Shown here piece after piece: positions 1 through 8,584 of a stretch of DNA of 64,000 nucleotides (its first letter is position 1; the number at the start of each line of letters is the position of its first letter). The position numbers were made by a program, and so were the translations under genes. The stretch is from assembly GCF_030345795.1 (NCBI RefSeq), contig NZ_JAUALB010000001.1:801001-865000 (forward strand), given 5' to 3'. This DNA is from Micromonospora sp. WMMA1363 (GTDB lineage: Bacteria > Actinomycetota > Actinomycetes > Mycobacteriales > Micromonosporaceae). The notes beneath the pieces were generated by a model. That model worked only from the letters and a program-made list of their open reading frames with translations. It ran no database searches and was not told where the DNA came from.

Positions 1-554
1 CGGCCAGCGGGACGACACGGCTGACCGGACGATGCCGGGCGGCGGTCCGGCCGGGTAGCTCGTACGCACCACGAGCTGACCGTTGCATAGGATCTTCGCC
101 CCCCTTTCTGGGACGCCCTACCCCAGGCCGGCGAGCGGGTTTCCCCATCCAGCGCCGATCATGCCGCGGTTCGTGGCCGGATCCGTGGGCCGGTGCGGCG
201 TCGCGCCGCCGCGACTACCGGGACGCGATGCGCGCGGGTTGGCGCCCGGACGACCCCGGGCGGGCGCACGAGCACCTCGCCACCGGTCACGAGTGATCCG
301 CTGCTGCCGCGCGCCCACCCGTACGACACCCGGACCAGCACACCGGCGACCAGCTTTCCGGCCCGAGAAGTCCCAGCTCACGGGCGCCTGAGGAGCCACC
401 GACCTGCGTCTGCCGATGGCAGACGGGCCGAGTTCCGGCGCGGTACAGGTCTTCGGTCGGCAGCCCGACACCGTTCAGATCGGCGTCGGAGAGCGCTCAC
501 CGCGGTGCGGGAGGGTGCACGGCGTTCACCCGCAGCAGCTACCCGGGAGGCCGG
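1..554. other. Leading gap, no confident gene
   Basis: I see no convincing gene before the phosphoesterase start at 555. One frame stays open on the + strand from the window edge to a TGA at 294-296. Its last 40 or so codons (about 170-293) read like genuine protein (YRDAMRAGW, PDDPGRAHEHLA), so the tail of a decayed or frameshifted upstream gene may lie here. The first half of that frame is not protein-like. The other ORFs in this stretch look like GC-rich noise. Confidence 0.3.
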
Positions 555-2410
555 ATGACCACCAGCGGCGACCAACCGAACGTCGATCGGCGGAGCCTTC
601 TGCAGGCCGCGCTGGCCGCGCCTGCGGCGGCCGGCGCGGCCACGGCACTGCTCGGCGCCCCCGCGGCGGCCGAGGCGGCGCCTGGCCGGGTGGATTCGGA
701 CAGCCCCCGCTTCGCGCTCGCGGTGCTGCCGGACACGCAGTACCTCTTCGACGAGGACAGCTCGGACCCGGAGCCGCTGAAGGCGACCTTCCGCTACCTC
801 AGCCGGGAACGCAGGGACGCGAACATCGTGTTCATGACCCACCTCGGTGACGTGACCGAGCACGGCACCGAACACGAGATCACGCTCGCCAGCGACGCCT
901 TTCACCGGCTCGACGGCAAGCTGCCGTACAGCGTCCTCGCCGGCAACCACGACATCCGCGGTGGTGACGACCAGCGCGGTGACAGCGTCTATCTGCGCGC
1001 CTTCGGACCGCAGCGGTTCGCCCGGATGCCGACGTTCGGCGGCGCCTCGCCCGACGGCTACAACAGCTACCACGTCCTGCGCGCGGGTGGACGCGACTGG
1101 CTGGTCATGGCGCTGGACTGGCGGGTGTCGGACAAGGGGCTCGGGTGGGCGCTCGGGGTGCTCGACGAGCACCGCAGCCTGCCGGTCATCCTCACCACCC
1201 ATGATCTGGCCTGGGCCGACGCCGCCGGTGAGGCCCGCCTGTCGAGCCACGGCCAACGGCTCTGGGACCGGCTGATCCGGGACAACGACCAGATCTTCCT
1301 CACCCTCAACGGCCACTACTGGCCGCCCGGCCGCACCACCCTCACCAACGCCGCCGGCAACGACGTGCAGGTCCACATCACCAACTACCAGGACCGCTAC
1401 TACGGTGGCGCGGCCATGATCCGCCTCTACCACTTCGACCTGGCCCGCAACGTCATCGACGTCGAGACCTTCTCGCCCTGGTTCCTCTCCCGAGACCCAC
1501 GGAAGCGGACGCCCCTGGAGGCCGAGACGATCGAACTCACCGGCCCGGTCGACCGGTTCAGCATGAAGATCGATTTCGCCGCTCGGTTCAGTGGGTTCGC
1601 GCCGGTGACCCCGCCGGCCCGCGTCCCCCGGTCGCGGTGACGCCGCGTGGCACGGTCGGATACTGGCGGTTCGACTCGTACGGGCTGACGACCGGTGCGG
1701 CCGGCAGCCCGGTCGCCGACGGAACCGTCGTACGGGACCTCAGCGGAAACGGAAACAACCCCACCGCCCGGCGTATCAACGCCGGTGGCTCCGACGCGCT
1801 GACCTACTCGACCGAGCACCACCCTGGCCAGCCGGCACACGCCAGCCTTCGCTTCGACGGTGGCAAGGGCCCGGACCGTGGCGCGATCCTGCAGGCCGCT
1901 CCGGACGCACCGATCAACAGTATGACGTTCACCAGCGGCTACACCATCGAGGCGTTCGTCAAGCTACCCGACCCGTACGAAGGCGACCACGCCTGGATCC
2001 TGAGCTGAGAGGGGCGCAGCGGCGACGCCGGCAAGACCACCGGCTGGTCCCCCCTGGAGTGCACCTGCAGCCTCAACATCTCTCCGGAACGGTTCCTCCA
2101 GTACGTCGTCTACCCGGCCAAGCAGGACGCCGATCCGACCTCGTGGAGCCATACCCTTCCGATCGGACGCTGGACCCACATCGCGGTGGTCAACGACGGC
2201 CGGCAGACCGTCGTGTACATCGACGGGTCGAAGATCGCCCGGAACCCCACCCAGCCGTCGACCGGCATCGCCACGCTCGGCCGTCCGTTCGTGATCGGCG
2301 CCACCTCCTTCGACCTCAGGTACGGCCAGGGCTTCTACGGCTGGATCGGAGACGTCCGGATCACCGCGAAGGCGTTGCGCCCGAAGAACTTCCTGGCACC
2401 GTACGCGTAA
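555..2410 (+). pseudogene. Secreted metallophosphoesterase-LamG protein, broken by a frameshift and a stop
   Basis: The first reading frame (555-1640) encodes a Tat-type signal (twin arginine in DRRSLLQAALAAP) and a calcineurin-like phosphoesterase with PDTQY, a GDVTEHG metal motif and a GNHD motif. A second frame (about 1625-2410) continues with a LamG/concanavalin-like domain (VGYWRFD, DLSGNGN, WTHIAVVNDG, GWIGDVRI). The two halves join cleanly if one C is added to the C run at 1625-1629. Within the LamG part a TGA at 2006-2008 interrupts AWILS*EGRSGDAG; a Trp codon (TGG) would be the simplest ancestral state. Repaired, the product would be about 618 residues, exported, and probably a phosphodiesterase or phosphatase acting outside the cell. 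The frameshift could be a sequencing error. The stop is a substitution and is better evidence of decay. Confidence 0.8.
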
Positions 2411-2452
2411 CGTGCAGCCACCCGTCGACAGGACACTTCCGTCCTTGACGAG

Positions 2453-2998
2453 ATGATCCCGAGGCCGTCCGGTCGGCTTCCTGCCCGGTCGCGCCCGGGC
2501 TGGGGAGAGGGGTTGGCGGCCACTCGCCGGCCGGACGGGGGCGTAGCCCTGGTCACGCTTGCGCAGGTGCGGCACGAGCCGCTCGGGCCGCTGCCCGCAA
2601 CGGTCTTCGTCGTCGAGAACCCTGCCGTCGTCGCGGCCGCTCTCCGCCGCTTCGGCGCCGTCTGTCCACCCGTGGTCTGTACTGCCGGCTGGCCCAGCAC
2701 GGCCGCGATCCTGCTGTTGCGCGGCCTCGCTGCGGCTGGGGCGCAGCTGAGGTACCGCGGCGATATCGACGGGGACGGCCTGCGGATCGCCGCCCACGTG
2801 ATGAGCAAGACGACCGCCCGGCCATGGCTGCTCGGCGCCGACGACTACCAGCGTGCCGTTCCGGTCGCCGGTCCACCGGTGGGCCGGGTCGACCACACGC
2901 CGTGGGACGCACACCTGGCTGAGGCCGTCCGCGCACACGGCGTCGCGCTGCTCGAGGAGGGGGTCGTCGACTCCCTCCTCGCCGACATGAGCCGCTAG
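2453..2998 (+). pseudogene. Truncated JetD-like (DUF2399, TIGR02679-type) fragment
   Basis: The 181-residue product matches only the C-terminal, Toprim-like half of JetD-type proteins (about 400 residues). Visible features are FVVENP (the conserved Glu), YRGDIDGDGLRIA (the acidic DxD metal site), ARPWLLGADDY, and the terminal TPWDAHLAEAV with LLEEGVVDSLLADM. JetD is the nuclease subunit of the Wadjet plasmid-defence system, encoded with JetA, JetB and the SMC-like JetC. None of those partners is present, and the N-terminal DUF3323-like half is missing. The upstream neighbour is the decayed phosphoesterase, so the gene was probably truncated by a rearrangement. The ATG at 2453 may simply be the first start inside the remnant. 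A functional stand-alone Toprim protein is possible but less likely. Confidence 0.65.
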
Positions 2999-3058
2999 GC
3001 CGAGACGTCCGCGGCGCGGGCCGGACGAACGGGCCATCCGCGGGCCCCGCCCGTCGGG

Positions 3059-3937
3059 TCAGAGCTCAGGCAGAATTTCCGCTACCTGTTCCAGCACCGT
3101 CATGCTGGCGTTGAACGGTGGTTGGTCGGGAAACGGCACGACCATGTCGGTGATACCCGCCTCGGTGTATGCGGCGACAGCCGACCGGAACGCGCCCAGG
3201 GAGGCGAGCACCGACGGCTCTCTGTTCACGTTCATCAGCAGCCTGCGCACGGTTGCCGGGTCGCGGCCGACGTGCTCGCAGCGGCTGGCGAGTTGACGTA
3301 CCTGTGTCGCGACGTCGTCGGGCCTTGCCACCGGCGGAACGAGGCCGTGGCGTGGCGACCGGCCGTTCGTGACCCAGGTGGCGGCGAGACGCGCCGCCAG
3401 TGCCATGCCACGTTTCCCGGTCGCGGCGATCGCCAGTGGAATCTGTCGAGGCGGCGCGTCCACCGGCGTGATGTGCGCCCGTCGAGCCTTGTAGAAGGTG
3501 CCGTTCGCGTCGGTGACCGGTGCGGACAGCAGCTTGGCCGTCAGCTCCACGAACTCGGCGAACCGCTGGGCGCGTTCGACCGGTGTCCATTCTTCTTGCC
3601 CGAGGCAGTTGGCGTCGAGCCCGCCGCCGCCGGCGCCGAGCCCCACAACGAACCGTCCACCGCTGACGTCGTCGAGCGTGATGATCTCTTTGGCGAACGG
3701 CACCGGATGGCGGAAGTTCGGTGACGAGACGAGGGTGCCGATCTGGATTCGACGCGTCCCGACCGCCGCGGCGGCCAGCGACGGCACCGCGGCGTACCAC
3801 TCCTGACCGGCCAGGTCCTGCCACGCGATGTGATCACTCGTCCAGGCGTGCGCGAATCCCATCTCGTCAGCGAGTTGCCACATGCGTTCTGCGCGTTTCC
3901 ACGTCGTGGACGGCAGAATGAGCACTCCAATCCGCAT
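3059..3937 (-). CDS. LLM-class F420-dependent oxidoreductase
   Basis: This is a 292-residue luciferase-like TIM-barrel protein of the type that uses reduced coenzyme F420 to reduce small organic substrates in the cytosol. The family pattern is clear: MRIGVLILPSTTW at the first strand, HAWTSDHI, IGTLVSSPNFRHP, the GGRFVVGLGAGGGG turn, and a C-terminal ITDMVVPFP. The ATG at 3937 has a GAGGT ribosome site six bases upstream. It is transcribed away from the acyl-CoA synthetase gene on the same strand but is separated from it by a terminator-like hairpin, so it is probably its own unit. The substrate cannot be told from sequence. FMN-dependent members look similar, so the F420 assignment is family inference. 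Confidence 0.85.
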   Translation of the reverse strand: MRIGVLILPSTTWKRAERMWQLADEMGFAHAWTSDHIAWQDLAGQEWYAAVPSLAAAAVGTRRIQIGTLVSSPNFRHPVPFAKEIITLDDVSGGRFVVGLGAGGGGLDANCLGQEEWTPVERAQRFAEFVELTAKLLSAPVTDANGTFYKARRAHITPVDAPPRQIPLAIAATGKRGMALAARLAATWVTNGRSPRHGLVPPVARPDDVATQVRQLASRCEHVGRDPATVRRLLMNVNREPSVLASLGAFRSAVAAYTEAGITDMVVPFPDQPPFNASMTVLEQVAEILPEL

Positions 3938-4059
3938 GATCAGACCTCACCGTTGGCGACAGCGCCCGCAGCTGCCCGGACTGTGGTCGAGTACGAGCAC
4001 CTCGACGAAGGCGACACGACCCGGCAGGGTGCTGCTCGTGCGACCCTGTCAGCTCGATC

Positions 4060-4088
4060 ATCCTAATATAGACTAATGGGATAATTCT
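4060..4088 (-). promoter_or_regulatory. AT-rich promoter island before the LLM gene
   Basis: This short stretch is far more AT-rich than anything around it. Read on the minus strand it holds TATATT (4070-4065) and TTAGTCTAT, plausible -10 elements for the oxidoreductase gene starting at 3937. A matching -35 is not obvious. The leader would be about 120 bases. Confidence 0.4.
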
Positions 4089-4122
4089 GGCTGCGGTTGT
4101 CCGAGTGCGGACAACCGCAGCC
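4089..4122 (-). terminator. Perfect 15-bp hairpin terminator
   Basis: Two perfectly complementary 15-base arms (4089-4103 and 4108-4122) enclose an AGTG loop. On the minus strand the hairpin is followed by an AT-rich tract, as expected for intrinsic termination of the acyl-CoA synthetase transcript that ends its coding part at 4311. The rest of the gap, 4123-4310, shows nothing I can name. Confidence 0.7.
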
Positions 4123-4310
4123 GCCCAGCGCCGCCACACTCATGCCGGCCGTTGCCCGCTCGGCCCCACACCACCGCGGGACCGCAGAACCAGCCACACC
4201 GGCCCTCGACGAGCGTGCCGACCCGCAACAGGGCGGGCGCCTGTGGACGCCGACGGACCGCCAGCGCGGCCGTACGGCCGTCGACCACTGGTCCATCTCT
4301 CCCGGCTGGG

Positions 4311-5720
4311 TCAGTCCGCCGTCAGCCGGGACTTCTGCACCTTGCCCAGGGCGTTGCGTGGCAGCGCGTCGACCAGCCGCACCTGACGGGGCCGCTTGTG
4401 CCCGGACAACCGCCGGGCCACGAAGTCGATCAGTTCCGCCTCGCCCACGCCGTCGCCCACCACGTACGCGGTCACCTGCTCGCCAAGGTCCGGGTGGGGT
4501 GTGCCGACCACGGCGGCCTCCCAGACGCCGGGGTGTGCCAGCAGGGCGTCCTCCACCTCCCCGGCACCGATGCGGTATCCGCCGCTCTTGATCAGGTCGG
4601 TGGCGGCCCGGCCGACGATGCGGTGCCAGCCGTCCGGGCCGATCGTGGCCACATCGCCGGTGCGGAACCAGCCGTCGGATGTCCGGGCGGCCGCGCCGGC
4701 GTCCGGCCGGTTCAGGTACCCGTCGAAGAGTGTCGGCCCGTGTACCTGCAACTCGCCCATCGACGTGCCGTCCGCGGGAAGGACACCACCCTGCTCGTCG
4801 ACCAGCCGGGTGCACACCCCGGGCAGCGGCACCCCGACGGTGCCGGGCCGGCGGGGTCCGTCGGCCTGGGCACTGATGGTGATCAGTGTCTCGGTCATGC
4901 CGTACCGCTCCACGACCTGGTGGCCGGTGAGTGTGGCAAGGTCGGCGAAAACCGTCGCGGGCAGCGCGGCGCTTCCCGACACGAGTAACCGGGCCGATCT
5001 CAGCGCACGGGCCGCGTCCGGGGCTGCGGCGATCCGGGACCAGATCGTGGGAACGCCGAAGTAGAGCGTTCCGGCTGCGGCGGCGTACCGCTCCGGGCGA
5101 GGCTGTCCGACGTGGTGCAGCCGGCCGCCGAGCCGCAGCGGACCCAGCACGCCCAGTACGAGGCCGTGTACGTGGAACAGGGGAAGCCCGTGTACGAGCA
5201 GGTCGTCGGGTGTCCAGTGCCAGGCCTCGGCGAGCCCGTCCAGGCATGCGGCGACGGCCCGCCGGGACAGCACCGCGCCCTTCGGCGCGCCGGTGGTGCC
5301 GCTGGTGTAGAGGATCAGCGCCGGGTCCGCCGGGTCCGGTTCGGGGTGCACGGTGCCGGCGTGGCGGCTCAGGTCGACCGGAATCACCGGCCGTCCCCAT
5401 CGGGTGCCCGGATGCTCGTCGCGCGCCGGGACGAGCACCGCGCTGGCCGCCGAGTCCGACAGGACGTGGTCGCGTTCCATCGGCCCGGCGTCCGGCGGCA
5501 CCGGCACGACCGCGACCCCGGCCAACAGCGCACCAGCCGCGCCGACCACCGTTTCCAGGCTGGCGGTGGCTCCGATCGCCACCCGGTCGACCCCGCGCAG
5601 GTCGTCGGCGACGGCGGTGGCCAGGTGGCGCAGCTCTATCCAGGACACCGCCCGGTCGCCGACCTTGACCGCGTCCGGCCGGTCGTCGGTGGACTCGGAC
5701 AGCCAGGTCAGCAGCCGCAC
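4311..5720 (-). CDS. Acyl-CoA synthetase (AMP-dependent ligase)
   Basis: The product is an ANL-superfamily enzyme that adenylates a carboxylic acid and transfers it to CoA. All core motifs are visible: the P-loop LYTSGTTGAPKGA, YGMTETL, TGDVATIGPDGW, GYRIGAGEVE and the C-terminal catalytic lysine in NALGKVQK. At 469 residues it is short for the family, a size typical of malonyl-CoA or medium-chain acyl synthetases. I start it at the GTG at 5720 because a GGGAGAGAGGGG ribosome site lies just upstream. A longer frame to 5795 has no such site. No pathway partner is adjacent, so the acid substrate is unknown. Confidence 0.88.
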   Translation of the reverse strand: MRLLTWLSESTDDRPDAVKVGDRAVSWIELRHLATAVADDLRGVDRVAIGATASLETVVGAAGALLAGVAVVPVPPDAGPMERDHVLSDSAASAVLVPARDEHPGTRWGRPVIPVDLSRHAGTVHPEPDPADPALILYTSGTTGAPKGAVLSRRAVAACLDGLAEAWHWTPDDLLVHGLPLFHVHGLVLGVLGPLRLGGRLHHVGQPRPERYAAAAGTLYFGVPTIWSRIAAAPDAARALRSARLLVSGSAALPATVFADLATLTGHQVVERYGMTETLITISAQADGPRRPGTVGVPLPGVCTRLVDEQGGVLPADGTSMGELQVHGPTLFDGYLNRPDAGAAARTSDGWFRTGDVATIGPDGWHRIVGRAATDLIKSGGYRIGAGEVEDALLAHPGVWEAAVVGTPHPDLGEQVTAYVVGDGVGEAELIDFVARRLSGHKRPRQVRLVDALPRNALGKVQKSRLTAD

Positions 5721-5913
5721 GATGACGCCCCTCTCTCCCGGTCGAACCCCTGCTCCGGCGTGCGGGTACGGCCGGCCCGGCAGGTGGTGGACCACAGCCG
5801 GCGTTCACGCCGGACGCCCCGACCGTAGTCGGGACGCCCCGCCGCGGCCACCCCGTCGGCACCGAGCCACCACCCGTCGCGTCGGCCCGGCCTCCACGGG
5901 CGGAACGTTCCGC

Positions 5914-6915
5914 TCACGCGGCCAGCAGCAGCGGCATCGTCAGCACGTACGCCGCGAGCAACACCGAGCCCTCCGGGCGGGTGAGTGAGTTGCTCCGACG
6001 TAGCAGCGCCCACGCCGCCAGCGCGGTCAGGCCCATCACCACGACGAGTGCGACGTTCGCACGGGGGACGCTGGCTGGCGCGGCGAAGGCGATCACCGCA
6101 CCGCCGACGAGGCTGTTGAACAGATTGGACCCGAACAGGTTGCCCACGAGCAGGTCGGACTCACCGCGTCGCTGGGCCTGGATCGTGGTCACCAACTCCG
6201 GCAGCGAGGTGCCCACCGCGACCAACGTGATCCCGACGACCAGCTGGGGGACACCCAGGTCGGTGGCGATGGTGGCGGCGTTGACGACCAGCAGCTGCGC
6301 CCCGGCCAGGACCCCGGCCAGGCCGAGCACGGTGCGGACCGGCTCGAACCAGGCCGGCCGTTGCCGCTGTGCCGCCTCGCGTGACGCGGCGACCGTAGCC
6401 GGGTCGGCGCCGGTGACGTCATCGCCGTCCGCGTAGTCGATGATCTCTCTGGCCAGGGCGGTGTTGCGTCCCTCGCCGGCCCACCGCACCAGCAGCCACA
6501 GGGCCCCCGCGACGGCGAGCACGAGCACCGCGCCGGTGACGACCGTCAGGCCGGTCCAGGCCAGGAGACCGAAGAGCAGCACCGCCGTGACCGCCAGCGG
6601 CACCTCGCGGTGGATCACCGTCGACCTCACCGTGACCTTGGCGACCAGCGCGGCGACGCCGAGGACCATGGTCAGGTTGAGGATGTTGGAGCCGGTGATG
6701 TTGCCCAGGGCGATGCCCGCGTCGCCTCGGGCCGCAGCCACCGCGGAGACCAACAGCTCCGGTGCCGAGGTGCCCAGGCCGATCACCACGACGCCGACGA
6801 CGACTGGACTGATCCGTAGCCGGGGGGCGAGCCGGGACGCACCGACAACGAGGTGGTCGGCGGCCACGGCGAGCAGCAGCAGACCGGCGACGGCGAGGAG
6901 AATCCGGATCGTCAT
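5914..6915 (-). CDS. CaCA-family calcium/sodium antiporter
   Basis: This integral membrane protein of 333 residues has the two inverted alpha-repeats diagnostic of the Ca2+/cation antiporter family. The first carries GLGTSAPELLVS with GNITGSNILN and the second AVGTSLPELVTT with GNLFGSNLFN. About ten hydrophobic segments are split by a cytoplasmic loop containing a charged DYADGDDVTGAD stretch. It probably exports Ca2+ or Na+ by exchange, like YrbG or MaX-type antiporters. The ATG at 6915 has a GGAGCG ribosome site. A longer frame reaching 6969 would start inside the 25-bp duplication upstream and is less likely. Confidence 0.9.
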   Translation of the reverse strand: MTIRILLAVAGLLLLAVAADHLVVGASRLAPRLRISPVVVGVVVIGLGTSAPELLVSAVAAARGDAGIALGNITGSNILNLTMVLGVAALVAKVTVRSTVIHREVPLAVTAVLLFGLLAWTGLTVVTGAVLVLAVAGALWLLVRWAGEGRNTALAREIIDYADGDDVTGADPATVAASREAAQRQRPAWFEPVRTVLGLAGVLAGAQLLVVNAATIATDLGVPQLVVGITLVAVGTSLPELVTTIQAQRRGESDLLVGNLFGSNLFNSLVGGAVIAFAAPASVPRANVALVVVMGLTALAAWALLRRSNSLTRPEGSVLLAAYVLTMPLLLAA

Positions 6916-6928
6916 GAATGCGCTCCAC

Positions 6929-6978
6929 ATAAGGCGTCGACCACGTTGCCCTGATAAGGCGTCGACCACGTTGCCCTG
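6929..6978. repeat. Perfect 25-bp tandem duplication
   Basis: A 25-base unit is repeated exactly twice, head to tail (6929-6953 and 6954-6978), directly upstream of the antiporter start. Perfect identity suggests a recent slippage or duplication event. It lies in the antiporter leader and may duplicate part of its promoter. The remainder of the 6979-7210 gap shows no gene. Confidence 0.9.
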
Positions 6979-7210
6979 CCGACCAGGCGTCCGGCATACC
7001 GGCGCCCAACCTACCGGCTCGTCGACCCCGGGCCGGGTGCGGGCGTCGGTGAACCGGCGCGCGCCCCGTCGACCGGCGTGGGGACGTGGTGCCCGAGGGG
7101 ATCCCGCTGACGGCCTCGGTCATCTGGTCCGGTCCAATCCGATGCGAGCCGGACGAGGCGGAAGCTCACGGCGCCCGGACGTCCGGGCGGAACGGGCGCC
7201 GGCCGGTCGT

Positions 7211-7241
7211 TTGACCCTGCCCCTGGGGGAAGGCCCAGCCT
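7211..7241 (+). promoter_or_regulatory. MerR-type promoter with 19-bp spacer
   Basis: TTGACC (7211-7216) and CAGCCT (7236-7241) are separated by exactly 19 bases, the over-long spacing used by promoters that MerR-family proteins twist into activity. The spacer has an imperfect dyad (CCTGCCCC / GGGGGAAGG). It stands 41 bases before the MerR-PP2C gene, so autoregulation is likely. Confidence 0.65.
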
Positions 7242-7281
7242 GGGTGCCGGCCGCGGTGGCCGGCACGAGGAGGACGGCGAC

Positions 7282-8346
7282 ATGGAGCGGCTGACCATCG
7301 GGTCATCCGCCCGGGCGGCGGGACTGACACCGAAGGCGCTGCGCCTGTACGACGGGACGGGTCTGCTGCCACCGGCCGCCGTCGACGGCGAATCCGGCTA
7401 CCGGTTCTACGCCCCGGATCAACTTGACCGAGCCCGGTTGATCGCCACGCTGCGCCGGGTCGGCATGCCACTGGTCGAGATCGGGAGGGTGGGCGAGCTT
7501 CCGCCGGCTGCGGCGGCCGAGGCGATCGTGGCGTACCGGCGGACGGTTGCCACCGACGCCGTGACCCGGAGCCGGGCCGCCACCCACCTCGTGGATTTCC
7601 TCTCCGGAAGGGACTCGACGATGACCGACCCGAACCACGCCCTGGGCCTGCGCTACGCCGTGCGCTGCGAGACCGGAGCGGTACGCGACAGCAACGAGGA
7701 CGCCGCGTACGCGAGCGGACGGTTGTTGGCCGTCGCCGATGGGATGCGCGGACCCGGTGGTGCGACGGCCAGCGCTGCCGCGGTCGACGCTCTCCGGCCG
7801 CTGGAGTTCGCCGAGGTGCCGGCGACTGAACTGCTCGCCCTGCTGGCCGACGCGGTCGTCGACGCCGACCGCGCCGTCCGCCGGGCGGGTACCGGCGACC
7901 ACCAGCCGGTCACCACCCTGACGGCACTGCTGCGCTCCGGCGACCGATTCGCGCTGGTGCACGTCGGTGACACCCGGGCGTACCTGCGGCGCGACGGGGA
8001 ACTGTCCCAGCTGACCAGCGACCACACGTACGTCCAGTCGCTGGTCGACCAGGGCCGGCTCGGCGCCGACGCGGTGGCGTCCCATCCGCGGCGGGCGCTG
8101 CTGGTGCGGGCGCTGGGCGCTGGCCCCGACGTGGAGGTCGACCTGGCGCTGCGCACGGCGCATGTCGGCGACCGGTACCTGCTGCTCGGACGCCTGTCGG
8201 CCGTCGCGGACCGCGCCGAGTTGTCCGCCGTCCTCAGCGCCGACGCGGATCCCGAGCAGGCCGTGGATCGGCTGACGGAGCTGGCGCACGCCCACGGCGC
8301 GCCGGACAACATCGCCTGCGTCGTCGCGGACGTCGTCGCCGCGTAG
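7282..8346 (+). CDS. MerR regulator fused to a PP2C-like phosphatase domain
   Basis: Residues 1-75 form a MerR winged helix (LTIGSSARAAGLTPKALRLYD, YRFYAPDQLDRARLI). From about residue 120 there is a PP2C-type Ser/Thr phosphatase fold (VRDSNEDAAYA, VADGMRG, TTLTALL, HVGDTRAYLRR, PDNIACVVADV). The segment that normally reads SDGL, carrying a metal-binding Asp, is here LGRLSAVAD, and the usual GMGG is GMRG, so catalysis may be weak or lost. An internal ATG at 7621 has a good ribosome site (GGAAGGGA, 7606-7613) and would give the phosphatase-like domain alone, much as TipAS is made from tipA. Its own 19-bp-spacer promoter lies upstream. The signal sensed is unknown. Confidence 0.85.
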   Translation: MERLTIGSSARAAGLTPKALRLYDGTGLLPPAAVDGESGYRFYAPDQLDRARLIATLRRVGMPLVEIGRVGELPPAAAAEAIVAYRRTVATDAVTRSRAATHLVDFLSGRDSTMTDPNHALGLRYAVRCETGAVRDSNEDAAYASGRLLAVADGMRGPGGATASAAAVDALRPLEFAEVPATELLALLADAVVDADRAVRRAGTGDHQPVTTLTALLRSGDRFALVHVGDTRAYLRRDGELSQLTSDHTYVQSLVDQGRLGADAVASHPRRALLVRALGAGPDVEVDLALRTAHVGDRYLLLGRLSAVADRAELSAVLSADADPEQAVDRLTELAHAHGAPDNIACVVADVVAA

Positions 8347-8382
8347 GGCGCCCCGCCGTCCGTCGCGCCAACGTGGCCGGGG

Positions 8383-8422
8383 TGGGTGGGTGACCGGCCC
8401 GTGGGCCCGGCTCACCCACCCG
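8383..8422. terminator. Bidirectional terminator between convergent genes
   Basis: A perfect 10-base arm pair (GGGTGGGTGA at 8384-8393, its complement at 8412-8421) with a further self-complementary GC core lies between the stop of the MerR-PP2C gene and the end of the convergent PucR gene. No T tract follows, as is common in actinomycetes. Confidence 0.65.
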
Positions 8423-8584
8423 CCGAGCCGCCAGGCCCCGCAGTCGCCAAGCCCGGCGGAGCCGCTGCGACATGCCGAGCCGGGCGTTGGGCTCGACGAA
8501 TCCCGTCATGCTCCGACGCGCGGTCGACCTGCTCCAGGAGCGGGCGGCGGCGTCGGTGGCGCCGCGGCTGATGGACGGGCGGCG

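Noticed and set aside
83..558. Several overlapping ORFs on both strands at the window start
   Set aside because: Arg/Pro/Ala-rich products typical of GC-rich non-coding frames, no ribosome site and no recognisable motif; only the frame ending at 296 looks partly protein-like.
4073..4288. 71-residue minus-strand ORF between the LLM and acyl-CoA synthetase genes
   Set aside because: It overlaps the perfect terminator hairpin, and its composition is not protein-like.
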